Shown in pieces: positions 1 to 7,980 of a DNA stretch of 64,000 nucleotides. A model generated the notes under the pieces. The model saw nothing but the letters and a program-made list of their open reading frames with translations. It did not search any database and had not been told where the DNA came from. The first letter of the stretch is position 1. Every line of letters begins with the position of its first letter. The position numbers and the translations under genes were made by a program. The stretch covers positions 1 to 64,000 of the forward strand of contig JAADJB010000033.1 in assembly GCA_013151035.1 (NCBI GenBank), in the 5' to 3' direction. This DNA comes from Gammaproteobacteria bacterium. Lineage in GTDB: Bacteria > Pseudomonadota > Gammaproteobacteria > JAADJB01.

Positions 1-296
1 TCAAAAGCCGTCTGCTTACCTGGCTTTACTTTGAAATGCCAAATGCCATCACTCTTTAAGTGATAAAAAGGATTAATAATATTATTGGCATCGTTACCTT
101 TTTTAAGTCTATCGAAGTGAGCATTAAAAGCTTCTTTTAACTTATCATTAATAACAAATTCATTCTTGATAACCTGACCATTTTTTATCAGATCGATTAC
201 TGCAAACAGCAAGCACACCTTATGCGGCTTTGGATAACCACTGGATCGATCAACATTTAAACTACTGAGTTTATTCTGATAAAAAGCATTGATCAC
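1..296 (-). CDS. HNH-type restriction endonuclease, N-terminal part (cut by window edge)
   Basis: About 98 N-terminal residues run off the left edge. Visible blocks are HKVCLLFAVIDLI near residue 26 and NPFYHLKSDGIWHF near residue 79. This pattern is typical of the N-terminal domain of COG3440-type predicted restriction endonucleases, related to the sulfur-binding domain of ScoMcrA-like enzymes that recognise phosphorothioated DNA. In such proteins an HNH nuclease domain follows, here outside the window. The start is a GTG at 294-296: an in-frame TAA lies directly upstream and a GGAG ribosome site sits 10 bases before it. Family recognition is from memory of the motif pattern; phosphorothioate specificity is inference. 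Confidence 0.6.
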   Translation of the reverse strand, partial: MINAFYQNKLSSLNVDRSSGYPKPHKVCLLFAVIDLIKNGQVIKNEFVINDKLKEAFNAHFDRLKKGNDANNIINPFYHLKSDGIWHFKVKPGKQTAF

Positions 297-346
297 TTAT
301 TTATTACTCCAATAAATCCAGATGTACTTTTAAATTAATTTAACGA

Positions 347-1032
347 TCAACCCGCTTCTAATTCCTTTAACTTCTTACCATCTTTTGTCTTCCAGGCAAT
401 GAGGCCATTTGCTGCCCCACCATGAATCATGGTTGCCGCCAGGCTTGGACTTGTAAACTCATGCTCTTTTGCAAAAAACAATCAGTCATCCTTTTGAACT
501 AAAATTCCTTTTTTATCAACGCCTCTCTTTGCACCTTAGCTCTCACTGCTGATTTCCTATCTTCTAAAATTGCTTCTGAACCTTCATATACCACAAAACC
601 ATTTTCAGTACGGTTACCATAGGCCGTCACATTTTTTATCTTACACACCAAGCGATTCTTAGCTACCTTATTACTAACACTAGGTATCGAAAATAAGCTC
701 GTTCCCATTACTGGTAACAACTTTAAGATACGATCTAAAAATATATCCATTTCTGCTTGATCAGCTTCTGGCAAACGTGCCCCACTACCCTGATTATTTT
801 GAATAATACCTTTACCCGCCCTATTGCCAATCTCAATTAATTTACCTTCAAGATATTTAATATGTGCCTTAGTTAGATTTTCATCTTTACTAACAAAGGC
901 AACAACCTGATTCCAGAATTCTTTATTTAAATGCTGTTTTAGTCGCTTCGTAACCTTCTCAGCTTCACCCACATAGACAGAGAGTTCGCCAGAATCAATA
1001 TCATTACCTATTAGAAAATAAACACCAGGACC
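347..1032 (-). pseudogene. Decayed GIY-YIG nuclease with DUF4357 C-terminal domain
   Basis: The longest intact stretch (499-1032) reads GVYFLIG and VYVGEAEKV, the GIY-YIG catalytic signature, followed by the KEFWNQVVAFVSKDENLTKAH block usual for GIY-YIG/DUF4357 proteins. A GTG at 972 would be a possible start but would cut off the catalytic motif. Upstream the frame is closed by TAA at 1033-1035 with no usable start, so about 50 family residues are missing. Downstream the frame ends at TAG 499-501. One extra base in the T6 run at 509-514 would restore LIKKGILVQKDD, then TGA at 482-484, then a good DUF4357 tail (HEFTSPSLAATMIHGG, ANGLIAWKTKDGKKL) ending at 347. Three lesions mark a dead gene, unless the homopolymer is a sequencing error. 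Confidence 0.75.
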
Positions 1033-1160
1033 TTATTTACTATTTCTGCTGCACCAAAACCATACAACCCGTTGTTTTATTTAAAATCTTATAAACCGTA
1101 CATATTAACACTATACATTAACACTTGATTTTATAGAGTTTAGGAGCCATGATGAACAAT

Positions 1161-1247
1161 AGACGGGTAAATCCTGTTATGTGCCTAGCATGTTCCCTTC
1201 CAGCGGTTGGCAAGAGTGCTTAGATTATGACATAACAGGGGCCGTCT
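1161..1247. repeat. 87-bp imperfect inverted repeat followed by a T-run
   Basis: Nested arms are AGACGG (1161-1166)/CCGTCT (1242-1247), CCTGTTATG (1173-1181)/CATAACAGG (1231-1239) and CCTAGCA (1184-1190)/TGCTTAG (1217-1223, one bulge). Six T follow on the plus strand (1247-1252). It lies in the 228-base gap between the DUF3800 gene and the GIY-YIG remnant. It could be a plus-strand terminator-like hairpin, a small structured RNA or a non-autonomous element end. Core-site order is GTT...AAC, the reverse of an integron attC site, so attC is unlikely. Nothing else is recognisable in 1033-1260. Confidence 0.6.
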
Positions 1248-1260
1248 TTTTTATGCCTGT

Positions 1261-1917
1261 CTATTTCCCTAAATACTCCGTTTCAAAAGCTATCTTACCT
1301 GCATAAAATTGATACCATTCAGTATCACTATGCTCATACTTACGATAAATACCCCAACAAAAAGAATCTACTGCTTGCAACCCTGAACTTGCTTTAGAGT
1401 CTTCATGATGAATGTATAATGGAATATTTAATGGTAATCGTCCTTCCAACTGATTAGCTAAATATTTATTAAAATCTTCAATTTCAACCTTATTCTTGCA
1501 CTTATCTACAATCATAGTTACCGCTGGATTAACTGAACTCAAATCAACCTTTTCTAATATAAAATTAGCAAGGTAATTATAAAGTTTCTTCCTACCAGCC
1601 TTATTAGTTAAATAGTCATAAACATTTCTTTTATTAAGCACAACTGTATAAATAGCCCAATCCTGATTTTTAATATGCCTGTAAAAATATTGTTTAGTCT
1701 TAATAGAATCACTCGTTGCATGCAATTCATCAACAACTCGCTTATTCTTCTTTTTATGGTTTACTTTATTTCTTAGCGTTTTACGAACAGATGTTTTAAA
1801 ACTTATTACAGCATCTTTGTTATAACAAACAAGCAAGGTAATTACGAATTTTTGTGATGGTTTTTTATTTTTATAATCAAACCCTAAATCACCTGACTCA
1901 TCTAGATAAATAAACAT
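1261..1917 (-). CDS. DUF3800 domain protein
   Basis: A 218-residue protein opening with FIYLDESGDLGF (residues 2-13), the acidic hallmark of DUF3800, a predicted RNase H-like fold family often found in mobile and defence regions. A second acidic segment, MIVDKCKN near residue 137, and HHEDSKASSGLQAVDSFCWGI near residues 170-190 fit the family's C-terminal half, including the D-S/A-x-GLQ-AD motif. The start ATG at 1917 has AAGGA six bases upstream. The gene stands alone with no partner on either side. The biochemical role of DUF3800 is not settled; nuclease activity is inference from fold. Base composition is AT-rich, in line with acquired DNA. Confidence 0.85.
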   Translation of the reverse strand: MFIYLDESGDLGFDYKNKKPSQKFVITLLVCYNKDAVISFKTSVRKTLRNKVNHKKKNKRVVDELHATSDSIKTKQYFYRHIKNQDWAIYTVVLNKRNVYDYLTNKAGRKKLYNYLANFILEKVDLSSVNPAVTMIVDKCKNKVEIEDFNKYLANQLEGRLPLNIPLYIHHEDSKASSGLQAVDSFCWGIYRKYEHSDTEWYQFYAGKIAFETEYLGK

Positions 1918-2111
1918 TTAACATCCTTGTTAATCACGGTTCTGGTTTGCCAACACCTTCACATGGAGAATGTTGCACCTCTTTTATCAGTTTTTTGCCA
2001 GTAGAGGTAATCATTCCAGGTGTGCTCTGAAAAATATGAGCTTCACTCGTCCAGGTACAGAATAGCGTACAATACAAACCCATGTGTAACAAGGAGTGAT
2101 ATGGAGGTACG

Positions 2112-2173
2112 GTATGCATTCCCACGCAGAGCATGGGAACGAGGACGGGGAATGCAGAGCGTGGGAACGAGGA
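2112..2173. repeat. REP-like palindromic repeat, full plus partial copy
   Basis: Copy 1 (2112-2144) contains the palindrome CCCACGCAGAGCATGGG followed by AACGAGG; a partial second copy (2149-2173) follows at once. The same element recurs at 3183-3230, 3577-3610 and, inverted, near 50510-50536. Small dispersed palindromes of this type are usually spread by REP-associated Y1 transposases; none is encoded in this window. The 1918-2208 interval holds nothing else recognisable. Confidence 0.8.
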
Positions 2174-2208
2174 ACCTTATGCGCGTGAATTCTCCATGCC
2201 AGACTAGC

Positions 2209-3096
2209 CTAATACCGCCCCGCCGCCTCATAAAAAAGACGCTCCAGAGGCGCATAACAACCATGTTTCATTGCATGTTCCATTGCTGCGTAATACATTG
2301 CTCTATTCTTACCATCCAGTATTGGCGGCATTAATCGGGCGTTCAGGCACTGCACCATTACCAGGGCGCGACCCACACGTCCGTTACCATCGCCAAAGGG
2401 ATGAATCAAAATAAAATATGCGTGTGCCCTGGCAATCGCCTCAAGCGTAACAGACTGTGCCTCTTTGTAGACCCACCGGTTTATTTCTTCTGCAATATCA
2501 TCCGGCTCTGTGGTTTGTACACCAACTAGTTGCCCCATGACACGTATTTTTCTGGAATAGAAGCCAGCATCATCAAAAATACCTCGCATAAAATCAGCAT
2601 GCAAGGTCTTGATGCCCTCCTCCGTGATTAACATCGGCTCACCGTTTTCCACAATCCGTTGCCAAAGCTGCCTGTGCGTTATAAAGGTATTGAAGCCTTC
2701 ATGAAAGGTCTGCCTGCTCATATTACCGGGCAGTTTTTTCTCATCAATAATCTTGTCAAAATCAGCCTTGCTAATATCCGTTTCAATCTCAAGCGTGCCA
2801 TAACTCAAGCGACGCAAAAAGGGGAGAAACAGCGCCTCATTGTGCGACATATCATCCGGTAACAAAACAGGCTCAAAGGATTGTCCGGGGTTATCCCACT
2901 CAGGAATCAACAAGTGCCTGCAATACAAAACATCAATATTCAGACGATTATCGGCAGAGATCGAATCAGGCCTGCTGCGCCAATTGAGAAGTGTCCTGCG
3001 AGAAATGCCTATTGCTTCCGATAGTTTTGTCGAATACTTAAAGACTACCTGTAGCTGGTCAAGCTTATCTATATAACTGAGTTTATTGTATTTCAT
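2209..3096 (-). CDS. Fic family protein (AMPylase/nucleotidyltransferase) with N-terminal HTH-like segment
   Basis: Fic proteins transfer AMP or another phosphate-containing group to target hydroxyls. The complete active motif HPFGDGNGRVGR is at residues 232-243, with catalytic His232. The N-terminal 35 residues contain AIGISRRTLLNWRSRP, a helix-turn-helix-like segment suggesting DNA binding. SYGTLEIET near residue 95 resembles, but does not match, the S/TxxxE(G/N) inhibitory motif of class II Fic proteins. ATG 3096 (295 aa) is used here; a TTG at 3111 has a better-spaced AAGG and is an alternative. A promoter with embedded palindrome lies upstream, so autoregulation is plausible. An orphan antitoxin-like gene is 139 bases upstream of the ATG; pairing is unproven. 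Confidence 0.85.
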   Translation of the reverse strand: MKYNKLSYIDKLDQLQVVFKYSTKLSEAIGISRRTLLNWRSRPDSISADNRLNIDVLYCRHLLIPEWDNPGQSFEPVLLPDDMSHNEALFLPFLRRLSYGTLEIETDISKADFDKIIDEKKLPGNMSRQTFHEGFNTFITHRQLWQRIVENGEPMLITEEGIKTLHADFMRGIFDDAGFYSRKIRVMGQLVGVQTTEPDDIAEEINRWVYKEAQSVTLEAIARAHAYFILIHPFGDGNGRVGRALVMVQCLNARLMPPILDGKNRAMYYAAMEHAMKHGCYAPLERLFYEAAGRY

Positions 3097-3129
3097 TGAA
3101 ATCACACCCAATATTCATTACCTTTTTAC

Positions 3130-3180
3130 AAGATAACAAATATGGGAAGTTATATCAATATATTGCTAATGACTTCCCAT
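3130..3180 (-). promoter_or_regulatory. Predicted fic promoter with overlapping 9-bp inverted repeat operator
   Basis: On the minus strand TTGATA (3153-3158), a 17-base spacer and TATCTT (3130-3135) form a sigma-70-like promoter. The inverted repeat ATGGGAAGT (3142-3150) / ACTTCCCAT (3172-3180) places one arm in the spacer and the other just upstream of the -35 box. An operator here would fit autoregulation by the HTH-like N-terminus of the Fic protein, which is inference. Confidence 0.55.
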
Positions 3181-3182
3181 TT

Positions 3183-3230
3183 ACATTCCCATGTAGAGTA
3201 TGCATTCCCACGCAGAGCATGGGAACGAGG
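3183..3230. repeat. REP-like palindromic repeat, one and a half copies
   Basis: A partial copy (ACATTCCCATGTAGAG from 3183) is followed by a full one with CCCACGCAGAGCATGGG and AACGAGG. It lies between the fic promoter and the stop codon of the RelB/DinJ-like gene and belongs to the family at 2112-2173. Confidence 0.8.
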
Positions 3231-3234
3231 AGGC

Positions 3235-3510
3235 TTATGCCTTAGAAGATTCTTCAATGTTTAGCTCTTCCTTAAGCGTATCTACTGTAACAGACTCCAT
3301 GTTTTTTCCTGTACGGGTCTCTTGCATGGCAGTTTGGGTCTCATCATTTGGCAAAACCACATCAAAGGGTAAGCCTCGCCTGTAAACCACCATGCTGGTG
3401 AAGATATTTACTGCATCGGTAAAATTAAGCCCTAATTGCGTCAATATCACCTTGGCCTCACTCAACTTTTCTGCATCAAGGCGCAAACTGGTTTGTACTT
3501 TGTTCGACAT
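3235..3510 (-). CDS. RelB/DinJ-like antitoxin, orphan
   Basis: A 91-residue protein whose first 50 residues (VQTSLRLDAEKLSEAKVILTQLGLNFTDAVNIF) match the ribbon-helix-helix start of the RelB/DinJ antitoxin family, which dimerises and binds operator DNA; a flexible acidic C-terminus normally wraps a RelE/YafQ toxin. Start ATG 3510 has GGGAG eight bases upstream. No RelE, YafQ or HicA gene follows; the next gene downstream on the strand is the Fic protein after a REP element. It may be an orphan left after toxin loss, or may act with a gene elsewhere. Confidence 0.75.
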   Translation of the reverse strand: MSNKVQTSLRLDAEKLSEAKVILTQLGLNFTDAVNIFTSMVVYRRGLPFDVVLPNDETQTAMQETRTGKNMESVTVDTLKEELNIEESSKA

Positions 3511-3542
3511 AATTAAGGCTCCCGACTTACCATATACTCAAT

Positions 3543-3564
3543 ATTATATACCATTTGGTGTATA
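3543..3564 (-). promoter_or_regulatory. -10 box and palindrome upstream of the RelB/DinJ-like gene
   Basis: The imperfect palindrome TATACCATTTGGTGTATA (3547-3564) overlaps a minus-strand TATAAT (3543-3548), 33 bases before the start codon. RelB-type antitoxins usually repress their own promoter through such palindromes; this assignment is by position only. No convincing -35 box was found. Confidence 0.4.
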
Positions 3565-3576
3565 AATAAAGGGTGC

Positions 3577-3651
3577 GGTATGCATTCCCACGCGGGGCGT
3601 GGGAACGAGGAGACAAAGACCAAACAATGGTGCGCAGTGCGCACCCTACCC
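3577..3651. repeat. Two dispersed palindromes: REP (CCCACGC type) and GGTGCGCAGTGCGCACC type
   Basis: Copy of the CCCACGCGGGGCGTGGG element at 3581-3603, then TGGTGCGCAGTGCGCACCC at 3629-3647. The second type runs into the last codons of the TRAP receptor gene and recurs at 17991, 19564, 33418, 50600 and 60226. Both are probably non-autonomous elements; their hairpins may also act as terminators. Confidence 0.7.
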
Positions 3652-4722
3652 TCTGGCATTCAAATATGCTCGCTCCGATACATCATGCCACGCCATAACC
3701 TGCTTCCTGAATTTTCGGAAGCTGTCATAGACCTCTTTTGATAATGGGTCGTTATTGGCAACATCGGCGACAACCTCATCGGAGATCTGACGCAGGCGAT
3801 TAAGGACATCATCGGGGAATTTTCTGAGATCAACCTTGTGCTTATTGACCAGGGTATCCAGGGCGGCGTTGTTGCGTGCGGTGTATTCGGCGAGCATATC
3901 CTGATTGGCAACACGACTGGCATTCTTTACGATGCTTTGCAGATCTTTGGGCAGGGCCTCGAAGGCTTCCTGGTTGATAAAGGCCTCGATGCTGCTGCCA
4001 GGCTCGTGCCAACCGGGGTAATAATAGTGTTTAGCCGCCTTGTATAGTCCAAATGCAAGATCATTATAAGGACCTACCCATTCGGTAGCATCAATGGTGC
4101 CGGATTGCAGGGCGGTAAATAACTCACCTCCGGGTAGGGAAACGGGGGTACCCCCGGCGCGGCGCAAGACCTCGCCGCCGAGTCCGGGGATGCGCATCTT
4201 CAACCCCTTGAGATCATCGATATTATTGATCTGTTTATTAAACCAGCCTCCCATCTGCACCCCGGTATTGCCCGCTGCGGTGGGGATCAGGCCGAAGGGT
4301 TTATAGACCTTTTCCCACAGCTCCATACCGCCACCATAATATAACCAGCTATTCATCTCCTGGGCGGTAAGACCAAAGGGAACCGAGGAAAAGAACTGTG
4401 CTGCCTCACTTTTGCCCTTCCAGTAATAGGCTCCACTATGCCCCATTTGTGCCGTTCCTCTGGAAACAGCGTCGAAAACCTCAAAAGCTGGCACTAACTC
4501 GTTGGCACCATAGACCTTAACCTGGATCCTGCCACCACTCATCTCAACAATCTTTTTAGCCAGATAATTAGCTCCAGTACCGAGCCCTGGAAAGTTTCTT
4601 GGCCAACTGGTGACCATCTTCCAGCGGATCTTTTTGGCGGCATGGACAGCGGGGGCGGCGAGTATGCCACTCACTGCAAGGGCGCTGCCGCTGGCCTTCT
4701 GGATAAAGTCACGTCTTTTCAT
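3646..4722 (-). CDS. TRAP transporter solute-binding protein, Tat-exported
   Basis: A 358-residue periplasmic receptor of the DctP superfamily, closest in pattern to the 2-oxoacid/mannitol-chloroaromatic subgroup (TakP, FcbT1; COG4663). The N-terminus MKRRDFIQKASG carries a twin-arginine motif (RRDFIQ, residues 3-8), a hydrophobic stretch and an APAVHA cleavage region, so export is through Tat. Family blocks include VTSWPRNFPGLGTG (residues 37-50) and GTIDATEWVGPYND (near 208-221), the latter holding ligand-contacting residues in TakP-type receptors. No DctQ or DctM membrane subunit is next to it, so the partner permease must be elsewhere. The C-terminus abuts a dispersed palindrome. Confidence 0.9.
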   Translation of the reverse strand: MKRRDFIQKASGSALAVSGILAAPAVHAAKKIRWKMVTSWPRNFPGLGTGANYLAKKIVEMSGGRIQVKVYGANELVPAFEVFDAVSRGTAQMGHSGAYYWKGKSEAAQFFSSVPFGLTAQEMNSWLYYGGGMELWEKVYKPFGLIPTAAGNTGVQMGGWFNKQINNIDDLKGLKMRIPGLGGEVLRRAGGTPVSLPGGELFTALQSGTIDATEWVGPYNDLAFGLYKAAKHYYYPGWHEPGSSIEAFINQEAFEALPKDLQSIVKNASRVANQDMLAEYTARNNAALDTLVNKHKVDLRKFPDDVLNRLRQISDEVVADVANNDPLSKEVYDSFRKFRKQVMAWHDVSERAYLNARG

Positions 4723-5034
4723 TAGATCTCCGTTGTATGGATCCCCGCATACGCGAGGATGACAAGTTCCTGGGGGTTCCGTTATTAAGGTTCGTCTGGT
4801 GCGTAGTACTCACCCTACATAAATACGCTACGCTAACCCGACCTACATGTAAATATTATCTACAAAATATAGATATTACCTCTTGCGTCGCAGTTAAATT
4901 GTGGCATTATAGTAAAAAATTAGGTTTAGCTCTTAATGCTATGATTAATAGGATAAAAAGGATTTTGCGAATTATATGCATGAGAATCCCTGGTCTTCAT
5001 TATCACTGAGCAAAAATTAACTGAGCACACGCCT
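4723..5034. other. Intergenic region with palindrome fragments and divergent promoter space
   Basis: This 312-base gap separates two divergent genes. It contains fragments of dispersed repeats: CCCCGCATACGCGAGGATGACAA near 4743, and GTGCGTAGTACTCACCCTAC near 4799 followed by a TACGCTACGCTAACCCGACC stretch. From about 4850 the DNA becomes AT-rich and presumably holds the promoter of the PAS-GGDEF-EAL gene. No convincing coding sequence is seen. Confidence 0.5.
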
Positions 5035-7938
5035 ATGTTAACAAATAATCTCGACGGACTTCGCGGTCGCTTTACTCTTTCTATTATTGCGGGTTTTGGG
5101 CTATCAATGGCGGCGGGTATTGCTGCTGCTATCCTGTTTAAAGCTCTCTCGCTGCCGGTTTTAATGGCATCATTACAAAGCTCGATATTTCCGCTCTATG
5201 TTATTGCGACCGTGGGCTGGGCGGCTATCCACTTCTCACGCTACCTAGGGCCTTTTATCTCCTGGTTACACCGTCACCCCGAAGGCGGTACAGCACCAAA
5301 TAACCTGCACCGCCACCTTGATCGCTTCGGGCGTGATTACTGGGGATTATTTCTGTTTTCCTCACTAGCAACACCGCTGGCCTGTTTGTTATCCGGGGGG
5401 GTCAGCCTGGCTGATATTGAGGTGACGAATATCATCTATTTCACCCTGCTACAATTAACGGCGGCGGTACTCATCGGGCTACCTGCCTATCTCGCAGCAC
5501 AAGATCGCCTTGGTCAGATTGTGGCTCACATGGGTCTGCACAAGGTACAACTCAGCATCAAATCCAAGATCATGTTACTCGGCGGCTTTGTCCCTCTGCT
5601 CTCATATTCCCTGTTATTGAACTACCACTGGACTCAAACCGGTACCCTGGACAGTTCGCTACTTTATATATGGGCAACACTGGCTATCACCACCCTCATT
5701 ATTACTGGTCTGTCGATTCAAGGCATGGCACAGGCTCTACGCCCGGTACAGATGATGCTCAGTCGTCATGGCGCATCAACGCGTAATGAACTGGCTCAAC
5801 TACGTGCCCAGTCAACCGATGAGATTGGTTACATGACACAAACCCTGGGCAAACTATTTCGTCGCCTGGGCGATCAGGAGTCTCATATCCGCACCGTAAT
5901 TGATGGTGCTGCCGAGGGTATTATCGTCATTGATAGCAAGGGTGTGATTGATAATTTCAACCCGGCTGCCGAACAACTGTTCGGTTATCTCTCACATGAG
6001 ATTGGTGGTCGCACCCTGTCCTGGTTACTACCCGACATCTTCGGTAAGGATAACCAAAAACCCAGGGGCATTACTCAAGCCATCGAGACCGCCGGACATC
6101 ATCGTAATGGTGATGCACTCTCAGTATCGGTGCGCGTTAGTGAAATGATGATTAGTGGCAAGCATATGTATACCTGCCTGGTCGCCGATATCTCCAAACG
6201 CAAAAGTGCCGAGAATCAATTAATGGATGCCGAAGCACGTTATCGGGATCTGGTGGAGACCGCACACGATCTGGTATGGAGTGCCGATGTGGATGGTAAC
6301 TGGACTTATCTTAATCGTGCCAGTTATGCCATCTATGGTCTGGAGCCAGGACAAATGCTGGGTCGCCCGATGTCTGATTTTTATTCTCTGGATCATGCCG
6401 ATGAAAACAATAAGGTGTTTGAAAGAATTACCCAGGGACATGAACTGGTGCAATATGAAACCGTGCATACCGATGCTAATGGCAAGCCTCATCACCTGAG
6501 TTTTAACGCCAAGGCACACTATGACAATGAAGGTAACATCATCCATATCAGTGGTACTGCACGAGACATCTCGGAACAAAAGGCCTTCCAGAAACAACTC
6601 GAATTCCAGGCCGAGCATGATGCCTTAACCGGTCTGTTTAATCGACGTTATTTTCAACAGGAACTGGAACGCACCGTATCACGCGTTGCCCGTAGTGGTA
6701 ATCCTTGCGCCCTGTGTTATATCGATCTTGATCAGTTCAAATATATTAATGATACCCTTGGTCATGCCGCCGGTGATCAACTGCTGATTGAGATTAGTAA
6801 GCTACTAATATCTTATGTTAGAGAAGGCGATCTACTGTCCCGTTTTGGTGGCGATGAATTTACCCTGTTACTGTATAACATCAATGCCGATGATCTCATG
6901 CTGGCCGCAGAAAACTTCCGTAGCCGTTTTGAAAAATATAAATTCTTCTACGACAGCAAGAGTTTTAACATTACCTGTAGCATCGGCATGGCGGTCATCG
7001 ACGGACAGACTAATTCCGCTGATGAGGTGCTTTCTCATGCCGACCTCGCCTGTAACATGGCCAAGACACAAGGGCGTAATTGCACCAATCTCTATAACCC
7101 CAGTCTGCGAGATAAAGACGGCATGGCTGAAGACATGGGCTGGGCTGCCAGAGTTCGTGAGATGTTGGAACATGATCGCTTCCAACTGGTTTACCAACCC
7201 ATTTTTTCGACTGATGATGGTCAGGTGCAGGACTATGAGGTACTGGTGCGCATGGTCTGCGAGGATGGTGGCGTTATTCTGCCCGGTGGCTTCATGCCTG
7301 CTGCCGAACGCTTTGGTTTAATCCACGCAGTGGATCGCTGGATTGTAAAACACGCCATACTAAAACTATCCGAACTACATAACAGTGGTCGCCAGGTCGC
7401 CTTCTCAATTAACCTTTCGGGTAAAGCCTTTGAGGATGAAACCCTGTTACCGATGATTCGTGATCTGATTACAGAGACACGCCTCGATCCCAAATGGATT
7501 ACCTTCGAGGTAACCGAGACCGCAGCGATTGCTAACATTAATGCCGCCACGACATTTATTCATGCACTCAAGGATATTGGTTGTCAGTTTGCGCTGGATG
7601 ATTTTGGTTCTGGTTTCTCATCCTTTGCCTACCTCAAACATCTCCCTGTCGACAGGCTCAAGATTGATGGCGCCTTTGTCCATGCTATGGCGAATGCACC
7701 GGTTGATCAAGCCATGGTTCAATCCATGAATCAGGTCGCCCATGCGCTGGGCAAGAAGACCGTTGCCGAACATGTTGAGGATGAAGCCACACTCAATCTA
7801 TTAAAAGAGTATGGTATCGACTTCGTGCAGGGTAATCATATCGGTATACCACAGAATTCACCCGAGGTGATCTCACTCGCCGGGTATAAAGAAAAAAGCC
7901 CGCTGGCTACGGTAGTAGCGTTACCATCCTCACGTTGA
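5035..7938 (+). CDS. Membrane PAS-PAS-GGDEF-EAL cyclic di-GMP protein
   Basis: A 967-residue inner-membrane signalling protein. The first ~235 residues hold several hydrophobic segments, then a HAMP-like linker, a PAS domain (~285-395), a second PAS with PAC (~400-520), a GGDEF domain and an EAL domain. The diguanylate cyclase motif GGDEF (from residue 605) is intact, and REGD five residues before it is an intact RxxD inhibitory site. The phosphodiesterase signature is EVL (residue 735), a tolerated EAL variant; NLSGKAF, EVTET, DDFGSG and KIDG keep the metal and catalytic residues, while the usual AEGVE is AEHVE. Both activities look possible. The gene is monocistronic. Confidence 0.93.
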   Translation: MLTNNLDGLRGRFTLSIIAGFGLSMAAGIAAAILFKALSLPVLMASLQSSIFPLYVIATVGWAAIHFSRYLGPFISWLHRHPEGGTAPNNLHRHLDRFGRDYWGLFLFSSLATPLACLLSGGVSLADIEVTNIIYFTLLQLTAAVLIGLPAYLAAQDRLGQIVAHMGLHKVQLSIKSKIMLLGGFVPLLSYSLLLNYHWTQTGTLDSSLLYIWATLAITTLIITGLSIQGMAQALRPVQMMLSRHGASTRNELAQLRAQSTDEIGYMTQTLGKLFRRLGDQESHIRTVIDGAAEGIIVIDSKGVIDNFNPAAEQLFGYLSHEIGGRTLSWLLPDIFGKDNQKPRGITQAIETAGHHRNGDALSVSVRVSEMMISGKHMYTCLVADISKRKSAENQLMDAEARYRDLVETAHDLVWSADVDGNWTYLNRASYAIYGLEPGQMLGRPMSDFYSLDHADENNKVFERITQGHELVQYETVHTDANGKPHHLSFNAKAHYDNEGNIIHISGTARDISEQKAFQKQLEFQAEHDALTGLFNRRYFQQELERTVSRVARSGNPCALCYIDLDQFKYINDTLGHAAGDQLLIEISKLLISYVREGDLLSRFGGDEFTLLLYNINADDLMLAAENFRSRFEKYKFFYDSKSFNITCSIGMAVIDGQTNSADEVLSHADLACNMAKTQGRNCTNLYNPSLRDKDGMAEDMGWAARVREMLEHDRFQLVYQPIFSTDDGQVQDYEVLVRMVCEDGGVILPGGFMPAAERFGLIHAVDRWIVKHAILKLSELHNSGRQVAFSINLSGKAFEDETLLPMIRDLITETRLDPKWITFEVTETAAIANINAATTFIHALKDIGCQFALDDFGSGFSSFAYLKHLPVDRLKIDGAFVHAMANAPVDQAMVQSMNQVAHALGKKTVAEHVEDEATLNLLKEYGIDFVQGNHIGIPQNSPEVISLAGYKEKSPLATVVALPSSR

Positions 7939-7942
7939 ACTC

Positions 7943-7976
7943 TGTCGGGTTACGCTGCGCTCAGCGTAACCCGACA
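7943..7976. terminator. Perfect 15-bp stem hairpin between convergent genes
   Basis: TGTCGGGTTACGCTG (7943-7957) pairs fully with CAGCGTAACCCGACA (7962-7976) around a 4-base loop. It lies between the stops of the PAS-GGDEF-EAL gene and uvrD. Neither strand has a T-run after the stem, so it is not a textbook intrinsic terminator. The sequence resembles a dispersed repeat, as at 28881. A bidirectional terminator role is likely but inferred. Confidence 0.6.
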
Positions 7977-7980
7977 AAAA

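Noticed and set aside
1161-1247. Integron attC site
   Set aside because: The palindrome has GTTATG first and CATAAC second, the opposite order of attC (AAC first, GTT last), and no integrase or cassette array is present.
1934-2334. Short frames across the REP element left of fic
   Set aside because: They translate palindromic repeat DNA and the fic 3' end in other frames; no domain or ribosome site supports them.
4737-5009. Coding sequence between TRAP receptor and GGDEF-EAL gene
   Set aside because: The frame begins within a palindrome fragment and its product shows no family similarity.
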